Assembly: GCA_037178855.1 (NCBI GenBank)
Contig: JASJZC010000001.1
Coordinates: 1,178,001-1,242,000 of the forward strand
Direction: 5' to 3'
DNA from: Oscheius sp. JU75
Lineage: Eukaryota; Nematoda; Chromadorea; Rhabditida; Rhabditidae
Length of the DNA: 64,000 nt
Each line of letters begins with the position of its first letter. The first letter of the stretch is position 1. Below, in pieces: positions 10,812 to 20,600 of the stretch. The notes under the pieces were generated by a model. That model was not told the DNA's origin, searched no databases, and was given only the letters and a program-made list of their open reading frames with translations. Position numbers and translations under genes: made by a program.

Positions 10812-12596
10812 ATGACCGTATGTGCTGTTTACTCCTCCGAGGCCAAAAACTGCTATGATAACTTCTGCCAGGCTGCCGACAAGAAGGAGAGAATGGACCT
10901 GCTGAGGAATGGTAAATTTTATTTGAATATTGTGGCCTGGTTTTCGGGATGAATATGAGTCTGGGCCATTGATGTTGTGATGTTTCGTAAAGTGATAGAT
11001 CCGGTCAAAATCTACAACTTTCCAGGACATCGAAAATCCTGAAAATCACTTTTTGAGCTAGAAAAACGGGTCCGAAGTGACGGGTTTCGGAAAAATTTCT
11101 CATTCTTGCCGTTCAGTGTCTTCTCAAAAGATACGGTTTTTTCAGGCGGAAGCTTTGGAAAGAAGTTTAAATTCTTCAATTTCAGGTCAAAAACACGCTC
11201 TTCAAGGCCTGGAGCTGGACGACAAGGATTTTGACTGTCTCCGCTGGGCCGCCATTACCACCGGTCATCTGACCGATAATCTCCCAACCAGGGAGAAAAT
11301 TGAACTTAGCGCCAAATTTAAGGTTATTATGATACGTGGTACATAAAAATAATCGGTTTAGGAATATCTGGACCGAGCTCTGGCTATCAACGCGCGTGAA
11401 TATGCCCTCCTTCACATGCGAGGCCGCTTCGCCTTTTCGGTGGCGGGAGTGTCTTGGCTGGAGAGAAAGGTAGTTTTGGCGGGAAGAGGGGCTAAAAAAC
11501 AAACGTGATAGTCATTTGTGTGGGTCCAGAGACATCAAAACACGTGTCTCTCTTATTATCCCTCCCGTACCATGTTTACTAATGAGGGCCTTTTAGAGGT
11601 CAAAACCACGTTTTTGAGCTTTGACATGCTCTGCAAAATTGTAGCCCACATCAAAATATACCACTTTACAAAAACATCATTTTGTCCGACACCCACGTGT
11701 TGAGGTCGTCACGGGAAGCCGTTTTCGAGACACAAATAACAATGTAGATATGGCAGTCACCTTTCCGGGTCCAACCACTCACTTTGAGCTTTGACATGTT
11801 CTGCAATGTTATAGCCCATACTAAAATTTACAAATATCGCAAGGCTGGAAAACCACTTCTAGGACCCGAAGGAGTCGGTGGAAGTTTTGGCAGGACCACG
11901 GCCGCCTATGTCGTACCTGTACCACCTAGGGTCCATTGTTTCCATGAAGACTAGGACAGGGAGCCTTGAAACAAACTATTTTGGTATATTTCGGGAGCCC
12001 GAATTTGTGCATCTTGAGATATGGAAAGAATTTTTTACTTCTCTAGCAGCTCTAGTATCTCTTTTTCCGACCAGATACTACATGTGAGGCTTCACACTGT
12101 TTACAAAGACGATTTGAGCAGCCGAGGACGGCGATGATCAGTACGAACTTGATGAACAGGTTCATTCCGGGGGTTTAAGACCTAGAAGTCGGGAGATTAT
12201 TGGAGGAACAGAGAAATCGAGGTTTAGGGAGAAAACCTATAGGATTTATTGAGTCTTCCCTCATTTGCATTCCGCACAATGTAGCTGACTAGTGAGAGAG
12301 AGAAAGAGACAGTGACAATGATAGTGATCACAGTTCTCTCTTTCCAGGCAGCTTCCCTCGTCTACTCAACCGTTCCCACAGCCAGCTATGAAGAGGCCCT
12401 GACAGATTTCCTGGCCGCTTACAAGGAACGCCCGGAGTTCATCGAGAACCTCGTTTACATTGGCCGCTGCTGCATCGAGCTGAAGAAGAAGGACATGGCT
12501 AGGAAGTATCTGGAAGAGGCTTTGAGGCTTCAGCCAAAGGATAAGAGTGAGGAAGAGTTTCTTGCCGAGGCGAAAAAGCTATTGAATAAGTGCTGA
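10812..12596 (+). CDS. RMDN/FAM82-type TPR protein (regulator of microtubule dynamics family)
   Basis: Exons 10812-10911, 11186-11322, 11362-11469 and 12348-12596 (TGA) give 197 residues. The C-terminal TPR-like region matches the RMDN family in order: [77 protein letters not shown] and [20 protein letters not shown], ending in [14 protein letters not shown]. Family members are helical-repeat proteins linked to microtubules or mitochondria-ER contacts. The N-terminus ([18 protein letters not shown]) is shorter than in vertebrate RMDN1. Its ATG follows TTTAG|A, so an upstream exon or spliced leader is possible. Intron 3 (878 nt) holds repeats and an antisense secreted-peptide relic. Confidence 0.85.
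11584..11845. repeat. Two tandem degenerate copies of a dispersed repeat
   Basis: The motif GAGCTTTGACATG(C/T)TCTGCAA, followed by T(A/G)TAGCCCA and an A-rich stretch with TTTACAAA, occurs at about 11618-11680 and again at about 11788-11845. A more diverged copy lies at about 58418-58470. Located in RMDN intron 3. Confidence 0.5.
12052..12165 (-). pseudogene. Secreted-peptide relic, antisense in RMDN intron 3
   Basis: Starts ATG at 12165-12163 with signal-like [19 protein letters not shown], then [14 protein letters not shown] and stop. DNA similarity to the plus-strand peptide at 13433-13618 continues past the stop, where the other copy reads CWSCWRSPAR and this one has two TAG codons. That indicates truncation by mutation. 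Net indels cancel, so frame is kept through EASH. It could still encode a 37-residue peptide. Confidence 0.5.
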
Positions 12597-12926
12597 GTGT
12601 GTACGGGTGTGAATAAAAATTTTTTGGAAAAGGGTCTCTCTCTCTCTCTCTCTCTGTCTCACGGTCTCTCTTTTCAACAGTCTCTGTCTCTGTTCTTCAG
12701 CCTATCTGTCCCTCTGTCTCTCGGCCCCCCGAAATTTCCAAACACCTCCTGTTTCCAGCCTGACTCTTATCTCCGAGCACCTTTATGGCTCATTGTAGGT
12801 CCGCCAGTGACGCACTACCCCCAAAATGATCTCCTTCTATTAACAACCGCTTCATTATCAACATGTAATAATACTGTATTTATACGTTGGAGACAGAGGG
12901 TTTATGCGGAGAGATAAGTGATGGCT
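12597..12926. other. Intergenic, simple sequence
   Basis: Short 3' flank of the RMDN gene with a (CT)n run at about 12633-12656 and TCTCTGTC-rich sequence to about 12722. No gene seen. The C-terminal exon of a minus-strand gene begins at 12927. Confidence 0.5.
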
Positions 12927-14165
12927 TTACAGGGTGTTGCGAAGACGGAGATCGGCCAGAACCTCGTCGGCCGAGACGCCTAGGCGCTCACCAGCTCGGA
13001 GAACCTCGCTGAGGCGGCCTTCAATGGCGTGAAGAACTGAAATTTGAAAATTTATACCATTTCTCTATCTCTGTCTAGACAAGAAATCACACCACGACAG
13101 CTATATCTTACTATTAGAGCTAGTACATGTCGGCTGTCTCCAGCTGAGACCATCCTGAAATGTTTCTCTGTCTCTCTGTTTGGCTCATTCTCGAGAAGTT
13201 TTGCGGGCTTATGATAGTGTGGTTATGATCCGGAAAAAGAATGATAAGGGGTAGAGGAAAGAATGTTAGGAAGGCGATCTATTGATTATCACCGTCACTG
13301 CCACTGCCACTGTCACTGTCACTCTGACTCTCTCAGCTACATTGTGCGGAAAACAAATCAGGACGCTGTCCAAAATTCGATGGGTTTTCTCTCCAATCCT
13401 CATTCCAATTGTCTATCTGTGACCCCCCCCGAACGAAGCTGTTTATCCAGTTTATGCTGACCTTCGCCGTTCTCGCCTGCTCAATCGTCTCTGTAAACTA
13501 TGAAGCCTCACATAAAGTATCTAATCGGAAAGAGGGATGCTGGAGCTGCTGGAGGAGCCCAGCCCGTGAAGAAAAGGACTTGGGCTCAAATTCATACGAC
13601 TCAGAGACTGAAGATTAGATGTGTCACGGCCTCTTGTCGCCTTGGAAAGTAATGAAATGAAGATGTCAACGTCACTGTCTCTGTCACTTTACCCCCTAAT
13701 CACTGAACGAAGCCCTTCTCCTTTTGTCTCTCTCTCCATGGTCCGACAGTGCTAATAATCGGCTAATCCGCTTGTCAACTCGTCTCTCGAGACTAGAACT
13801 CCCTAACAATCGAACAAAGTCGAAAAAGACCTGGAGAGGAAGCTTATGAAACATTGATGTTGTTTTCCGGACGACTAGCTTCACGTCAGTTCAAACAATT
13901 GGAAGATTGGGGTCGAGACTGTCAAAGAAAACTTACGAGGAGCCCGGTCGTCGACGTTCCTCTTCATTGGCTGCCAGGCGACCATTCGCTTAGCTGGCTG
14001 CCAGCTTTTCGTCTCTTCAACGGTGGCGGGGTAGTCGTTCTTGCTCTGGAAGATTACTGTAGAGAGACAGAGACAGAGAAAGTACCTGGACTTCCTTCTG
14101 GAGTGTAGCTACCTGTTCCTGTAGTGCCCTCAAGGTATCTTCGACTGATGGAGCGGCGGGAAGAG
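12927..14165 (-). CDS. Prohormone-like or small coiled-coil protein with WQPxKR repeats, 5' end unresolved
   Basis: Three minus-strand exons join in frame: 14165-14086, 14045-13937 and 13036-12927 (TAA). The first encodes LPAAPSVEDTLRALQEQVAT continuing into a heptad-like LQKEVQ. The second encodes SKNDYPATVEETKSWQPAKR, then MVAWQPMKRNVDDRAP. The third encodes LLHAIEGRLSEVLRAGERLG and VSADEVLADLRLRNTL. Two WQPxKR units, each ending in a dibasic site, look like prohormone-convertase processing sites. I did not find a signal-peptide exon, so secretion is unproven. The first listed exon may be longer, since an open frame extends upstream to 14319 with ATG at 14200. The 900-bp intron contains an oppositely oriented secreted-peptide gene. 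Confidence 0.5.
13433..13618 (+). pseudogene. Small secreted peptide, start codon lost or moved
   Basis: The frame aligned to the 12165 relic begins ACG-AAG where an ATG would be expected. It continues LFIQFMLTFAVLACSIVSVN, YEASHKVSNRKEGCWSCWRS, then an acidic tail ending SYDSETED and stop. An in-frame ATG at 13454 would still give a signal peptide (MLTFAVLACSIVS), so the gene may be active from the shorter start. CWSCW provides two cysteines. It lies inside the long intron of the minus-strand WQPxKR gene. Confidence 0.45.
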
Positions 14166-14960
14166 CTGGAATTTGTTTTTGAGTCAGAACGGAATTCATT
14201 GACGCAGTTCTACCGCTACTTTCGTAACCTACAGACCACCTAGATAAGCCTTTACGAGGTAATTGCTTATGTGCTTTGAGACCAGAGCTCAGTTCTGGGA
14301 ATGGGCTGAGGGAGATCAATTAACCTTGAGATCAGATAAAACTTGCAGAAATAGTCAACAGCATAGGGTAAATGGTAATTAGAGCTAGAAAAAGAGAGAA
14401 GCAAAAGCCAAAGCTACTGTATTGTTTCGTCGAGATAGAGTGACAGAGAGAAAGACAGAGGGACAGAGAGACAGAAAGACAGAGAGACAAAGTGAGATAT
14501 TCCCCATTTCCTCAATGAATTCTTGAACGTCCTTTGACTGACGTCTCTTTCCCCTAAATCATCCTTCCCCTACCAAAAATCAGTGACCTTTGTCACTCCT
14601 TATCCCTCTAGGGAAATTTGCAATTTTTGAGCCTCCTATAATCTCGTCCTCATCTTCCGGGAGTCCAGAGAACGCCAGTCAATGAGCGAGAGAGACAGCT
14701 TCCGGTCTCCGGGTTAGAACTCTTTCATGGGATGGGACAAAAGGCCTCTAACGAGGAACTTTTCCGTTCGGCAAGATAGAAAATGACGATAGTGTTTTTC
14801 TGTTTTCACAAGTCTGGTCTAGGGAGGGAGAGAGACATGTCAGTCAAGGGACAAAGTATCATGCATAGAGGGATGAGCTCAACGCCGAGTCCAGAGTTGG
14901 AAACTGTTCCTTAATCGATCACTGAGTGTTGAATCATAGCTTTTGAACTGTCCTAAACTA
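14166..14960. other. No gene recognised
   Basis: Holds the putative upstream part of the WQPxKR gene (14166-14319), a GACAGAGA-rich run at about 14440-14490 and otherwise unremarkable sequence. I searched the minus strand for a signal-peptide exon and found no convincing one. Confidence 0.4.
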
Positions 14961-15539
14961 TCAATCCGAATGTTTGCAAACAATCATAGGGGTTAAAGAT
15001 GGATCGATCTTCAACGTTAAGGCAACCAGGGTACCCGCCGCCTTACAGTCATTGATGATAAACTTTTTGCCCAGTGAACTAGAGTCATAGTTTTCGTACT
15101 GAACTGGGCCTTGAAAGAGTCTTACGAGCGTGAAAAATAAGTTGAATCTTAGAAACAACTGTGAAGGTGTGAGCATGTCTCATGTAGGGATGGAGTATTG
15201 AACAAAGCACCTTTGCCATATTCCATTTCAATCTGTCAACTTGATGAACATTTGCAGACCCGGTTCAAGAAAAACTAAACAAGAAAATGGAGAAGGATAG
15301 GGTTGAAATATCTACGGTCACATTTTACTCTCTGAAAAGGTGACATGTCACAAATCAGTCTTGACAGACATGACAAGATCTCCCATAAGGATGTTCTGGT
15401 TAAGGTAGTTAGCAAATGCGAAGGCAAGCAAGCAATTGAAAAGGCTTGTCTAGGTGGTATAGGCAAGACCCAACTTCAAGTTCAATAAAGTACCAAGAAC
15501 AACGGCGACGAGAGCTAGGAGAGCGAAGAGAAGACGCAT
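14961..15539 (-). CDS. Small secreted peptide, unknown
   Basis: Two minus-strand exons, 15539-15494 and 15109-14961, give 64 residues. A clean signal peptide (MRLLFALLALVAVVLG) is interrupted by the intron in the codon for its last glycine. The mature part starts PVQYENYDSSSLGKKFIIND and continues CKAAGTLVALTLKIDPSLTP, then MIVCKHSD. There are two cysteines. Donor G|GTACTT and acceptor TTTCAAG are acceptable. No family recognised. It sits among other short secreted peptides in the 12-17 kb region. Confidence 0.55.
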
Positions 15540-16051
15540 CGTGGTTCGGTTTGCGGGGACTGCGAAAGGGACTAAAGAGGGAGAGAGAGCACAGGCCTTA
15601 TCTGTCGTCCCGCCCCTTTTAGAACGTCATCCTCTCTCTGTTTAGAAGAAAGAGGAGAGACCCTCTGTGAGGGTGACGTGCCGAAGGGCTAGAGTATAAG
15701 GTTAAGAGTACTAGGCAGAGAGATGATTAATGGTTGGTGACACTTCCGCACCGAGGTTGCACGGGCTTTTAGACTTTGGAGAAAGAGTATGAGTCTATAT
15801 CTCTGTCTCTGTTCCTCTGTTTCTCTGTTTCTCTGCTTTCTGCCTCTGTCTTTCTGTTTCTGTCTCGATCCCACTTCCAAAAGTTATTACCAGACTCTCC
15901 AAGAGTTCAGGCCACTTCATTAGACTGCTCTTCATCCCATAAGCACATGTTCAGTTGGGTCCCAGGCCACTTTGGGTATGTGTATATACCAAAATATTTA
16001 CATGTCCGCGTATTTCTGTAGACCGACTACTAGCTCACTGATCGTCTGATG

Positions 16052-16335
16052 TCACGCCGGAGATAGCTGAAAGAGAAAGATTCCCAATAAGATCTTAACC
16101 TGCTGATCTGTGCTCCAGGTATTGAGAAAGAGACCCAAGTTGGCGTCATCATTCCGTAGGACAGTACCCATTTTGAGCTGGTTGATAAGGGAGAGAAGAG
16201 GATTTGGTGATGCAGTTCCGGAGGCTCTTGCCTCAATTAGAACTCTGGAACTCGAGGAGCAAATCAGAAGGCACAAAGAGTACTGATAATCGGGTCGGGG
16301 GGCCACACAAAGAGTTGGTCGTAATGAGATCTCCG
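16052..16335 (-). CDS. Possible coding exon, unclassified
   Basis: An open minus-strand frame reads ...ISLRPTLCVAPRPDYQYSLC, SSSSRVLIEARASG, NPLLSLINQLKMGTVLRNDD and ANLGLFLNTWSTDQQVKILL, then stop. Residue composition looks protein-like, but no start, splice partner or homologue was found. Low confidence. Confidence 0.22.
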
Positions 16336-16699
16336 CACTTCAGCAAGTTGCGAGATCTACGAACGTTTCGGGAGGGAGTTGAAAAGAGTAAAAAGAGAGA
16401 GACAAAACGAGAATGACAAAGAGACAGAGACAGACAGAGAAACAGAGACAGAAAGACACGGAGACAGAGAGACTAAGAGACAGAGAAACAGAGTTGAACG
16501 TTCAATTACGTCATTTGCAAACAACCTAGTCTTCTACTTATAGCCTAGCAATTTTCTCTCGAACACATATCCTATTCTGTTTGTTGTTGCTCTTTGACTC
16601 TCACTTTCGGATTCTTACACTATTCACAAAAGGGGGAGCAAACAAAGAATCTTCGAGAAATCTTCACCAAACCTGACAGAGAAGAAGATAGGTCCATCT
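16336..16699. other. Simple-sequence intergenic region
   Basis: About 16388-16495 is a long GACAGAGA/AAGAGAGA-type purine run. No gene recognised. Confidence 0.6.
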
Positions 16700-17030
16700 C
16701 TAGCGGAGGAGCTCCTCCCGACTGCGTGACTGACTGCTGGACGGGCGCTCGCGGACGAAGAACACAGCTCCCCAGAAGTAGAGGACGATGAAGATGCAGA
16801 GCATGGTAAAGATGTAAATGAGCGAGCCGAAAAAAAAGAATTTCTCGGAGAAGACGATGTTCTTGCACTCGAGGTCGTCCTCCTTCACGCCGAGACCGTG
16901 GTAGAGCTGCTTCAGCAGAAGGGTTGAGCTGAAAGAAAACACTGTCTCTGTCAGAAATCACTAACCTGTCGTATCTCTGATGAATTCCTGCCTGTGAACG
17001 GATGCTTCCATTGTGGTAAGGACCATTCAT
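16700..17030 (-). CDS. Small single-pass membrane protein, unknown
   Basis: Two minus-strand exons, 17030-16966 and 16928-16700, give 97 residues: MNGPYHNGSIRSQAGIHQRY, then STLLLKQLYHGLGVKEDDLE, a hydrophobic helix (FFFFGSLIYIFTMLCIFIVL) and a basic-serine cytosolic-type tail RERPSSSQSRSREELLR. There is no signal peptide, so it is probably tail-proximal anchored. An acceptor-like CTTTAG lies 23 nt upstream of the ATG. A diverged paralogue lies immediately upstream at 17176-17475. Confidence 0.6.
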
Positions 17031-17135
17031 TGTGGACGAGCTGGGACCAAATGACCTTGGTTCTAAAGAAAAACTGTCAAGACATGTCAACTGTCATCTG
17101 CTTTTGAGAACAACTTTATTTGTTCACTGTCCAAA

Positions 17136-17292
17136 AAGTTTTTATTACAGAAATCACATTGAGTAAGCTTTAAAATTACCGAAGTTTCTCTCCCTTCAAG
17201 GCTTTGCTGAAAAGGGTTCTTATATTTTGGTACCCTCGACAGAGAGTGAGTACATACTCGACATTACCCTGCTTCTCTGTAAGATATCTTCT
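17136..17292. repeat. Segment duplicated downstream of both TEP genes, copy 1
   Basis: About 155 bp (TTTTTATTACAGAAAT... through ACATTACCCTGCTTCT) match 41229-41392 at most positions. Each copy lies a few hundred bp beyond the 3' end of a TEP gene, implying that the TEP duplication included its 3' flank. Confidence 0.8.
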
Positions 17293-17475
17293 GTCAGACA
17301 TATGTTTCCTTACCCTGGACAGAGAGTCATCCTCCTTCAAGCCGAGACCGTAGTAGAGCTGCTTTAACAGGAGGACTGTGCTGAAAAAAAGATACTGCTT
17401 CCGTCAGGTAAAAACCACTAACCTGCCGTATCTCTGATGAACTCCGGCCTGAACAGACGCTCCTATCGTGGTCAT
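17176..17475 (-). CDS. Truncated paralogue of the adjacent membrane protein
   Basis: Exons 17475-17423 and 17380-17176 give 85 residues. The first 40 match the 16700-17030 protein (MTTIGASVQAGVHQRYGSTV, LLLKQLYYGLGLKEDD), with the intron at the same place. After EDD the sequence departs: no transmembrane helix, but a new tail with KQGNVEYVLTLC and YQNIRTLFSKALKGEKLR. The tail-coding DNA is also present downstream of TEP copy 2 (41229-41392), where the same frame remains open. May be a fusion of the duplicated gene with a repeated segment, or a decaying gene. Confidence 0.4.
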
Positions 17476-17643
17476 CGTGGACGAGCACGGACCAACTGGC
17501 TAAGCTTGTCGAAGCATGTCAACTTTTTATTATAGTTGTTGCTGTACGTTAATTACTGTTGTTGTCGAATAGTGCGCACTCAGAAAAACGATTTATTGTC
17601 GAGCAAAAGTGTACAAAAACGTTCTGACAAGTACCTTCTCCAG

Positions 17644-20600
17644 TTATGGCCAGCATGTAGGACAGGACTTGTCCAATGGAGGAGCTTCTTGTGTCGAATA
17701 GGTTGCTTTCAACTGAAAGATATCATAAGATACTCCTTCTTCGTCTCTCTGTCTCTCTTACCTGATCTTCAGGATTGTAGTAGTCAAAAAGCAAAATCTG
17801 TGCCGGCTTCTGGTCTGCAACTTGGAAGACAAGGTCGGACACCAATGAAAAACAGACGGGTTCGGCTCCGATCTAAACAGATACTGAACCTTGACTCACT
17901 ACTCTTACCGGGTTGAAGTAGATGTTAATTTTAGTGTCATCCTGTTCGAATTCCTTCCTCTGGATGCCGGGAATGTCAGTCAGGGTCTGAAGCTCTTCCT
18001 CGTCGTATTGATAACCGGAGAGAGTTGGGATCTCAGCCACGGCCATGTTGGATTGACCAGTTCGGGTGTAACTGAAAGAGAACTGTGAGACAGATAATGA
18101 CAGTGACTTACTTGCAACACATGCTCAGTTGGATCCTGTTCCCTCCTCGCTGTTCCTTCGTGCCAATAGTACAGAAGAAGGGAGAGTCAGCTGCCAGAGT
18201 ATTACGGTAGTATGAGTACGAGATCTGCGCAAAGACCACTCCTTTTCCAGTAGCTGTCAAATCAACAGGGTCGTCCAGATTGGGAATCTGAAACCATTGC
18301 TCCCACAGTTAAGGATCCAACTCACTTCATAGCTCTGCAGAACAATAGAATTGTCCTGTCCGACTGTGAACTGGTGACTAGCAGCGCCGTTGGTCACGGC
18401 AATGTCCACGTTGGAGTCTGGGGAGTAGGCGACCTTACACATAAGTTTTGCGTACGGTTCGTAACTTATACCTGCGCATAGGCAGCCAAGGCCTGAAGAG
18501 CAATCACAGTGTCCTGAGTAGAAGAGAACCCTCCTAGACTGTTTCTTTGAGCTGTGAGCCAGCGAACGAGGGGAAGACCCTGAATGAATCTCTGTCTCTT
18601 TGTCTCTCCGTCTCTCTAACCTTGTTAGCATTTCCTTCCATCATGACTGACAACAGTACGTATGCTGTCGTCTCCACATCGACCGGTCGCGGTTGGAAGA
18701 AGTACCAAGTGTCATTAGTCTGTGGCTTGGAGTCTCCCTTACTCGATGCCCAGTGAAGAGTACCGTCTGAAAGACCTCTATCTCTTTGTCGCTGTAATTC
18801 CATACCATTTCTAAAGATCTTCAGCTTTTCAAGAGCCATCATAGCGTCGTCCTTCCTTGGACTGTTGGACAGGAAGAGGGCGTAGGTGACCACGGCTAGA
18901 GTATAGGAATCATTTCCGATTGTATCCAACTGGCTCTCCAGATAGGTGATGGCCTTCTGGTTTGTGACATTGTTCTCCAAGAGAGCCAATGTGACATAGG
19001 CGGTCATTCCTACTCCTCCAGCACTGGCTCCCCCTTGCATATCCTTGTGATGTACCTCTCCGTGCTCGGCAAAAGCTCCAGATTCTACTTGCTGGCTGTT
19101 GAGAAAGGTGATGCTGTTGGTCAGAACGTTGGGATCGACAAAGATGTAGGGTCTGGCCTGGGCAAAGGAACGGACAACGAAGGCTGTCAGCCAGGTGGAA
19201 CCGGCCTTGTCGGACTCTCCGAAAGCAGAGAATGAGTTGTCGGAACGTCTGGAATGAATAGAGTAAGAGACGAGAGACGCACTCACTTGTAAGTTAGCTC
19301 CCTCTGATACCCAGCTTCCATAAACTTCTTCGCTTTGACTTCCAACTGTGCATCCACTCTACCCGTGGCATTCAGATACTTCATGACCACAATATTCGGA
19401 ACAAAGTTCAGCATGTTCTGTTCTCCGCACCCATACGGCATTCTGACCAGTTCGTCCAAGTTAGACAGGACTGGGCCCATGATATCTCCGATCACATCCA
19501 TTCTGGCCTGTCTGGATCCTTCCACGTATTCTTGTGGCCAGCTGAGAGTCACTCCCTGAGTGACTGGACCAGAACCATTCAGTGAGAGGACAAGAGGCAC
19601 GTTTCTGTCAACCCTGTAGCCTTCTGGAGTGACCTTGAGAGGCTGCTGGACAGCGTCTCCGGCTGAGGCTGAGACTCCTGTAACTTGCAGCATGACCTCT
19701 CCGATCTTGTTCGGTACGATTGGGAAGTAGACAGCTTTGGAGATTCCTCCTCCGGGAACAGAGACTATTCGGGTATTGTAGGAAGAACTCGACGCGGTGC
19801 TGGAGGCTGTCGAGTCGGAAGACATATTCCTAATGGTACCGTCCTTGTTCATAAAGTCAAAGCCACTGTTCTCGCCATGTTTCAGTGTGACAGTCACCTG
19901 TAAGAGGCTTGACTCTCCCTGTTTCTCGTTCTTTCTGTCCCTCTGTTTCTCCGCCTCTTTGTCTCTCTTTCTCTCTATCTCTGTGTCTTCCTGTCACTCA
20001 CCTCCTGTTCAGTTTCCATGTAGTTGAAGACAAGGACCTGTAGAGCAAACTTCTCACCCCTCTTGACAGAGTACGGTAGTTGCAATTGAACAAAGAAGGG
20101 GCGGAAGATAGTCAGCTTCACAGTGTCTGGAGCCACACCAAGACCAGACTGATCGTTGACGGCAAAAGCTGACGTGATCCACGAAGTGATGGTATCTGGA
20201 GCTGTAGTGTTGTAGACTACTTGACCATCGGCTCTGAAAGAAGAAGACTTCAGTAAGTGAAAGACTGATGCATGGCAGTGTGGCTAGTGCCAAATACCAA
20301 GCTGGCCGAGCTAAACAGAACATCAAGACTGTTATTAGGCTAGACCAACTGAAAGACAGCCGACAGGAACGGTTGTTGACAAGAACATGGTTAGACAAAG
20401 ACCGTTGGAAAGGACAGTACAGGGAGACAGTGACCGATTGACAGGGGGTTCAGTAGGAGGCAGGATGACGAGCGTAATAGCTCAGTTTTCGGCACCGAGA
20501 GATAGCGACACAGGGGGAAGAAACATTTCAATATCATGACATAGAGCGAAGATAACTGAGCCATCTGCCAGTCCCAGTACTAGGGCAACTGAAACTTACC

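Noticed and set aside
13696-13884. Basic 62-residue minus-strand frame
   Set aside because: Lies in the intron of the WQPxKR gene, without splice sites that would join it in frame.
20054-20398. Possible fourth bait cassette in TEP copy 1
   Set aside because: Contains the constant exon 20233-20002 plus intron. No FPE[TSN]W block with an in-phase acceptor exists between 20234 and 20599.
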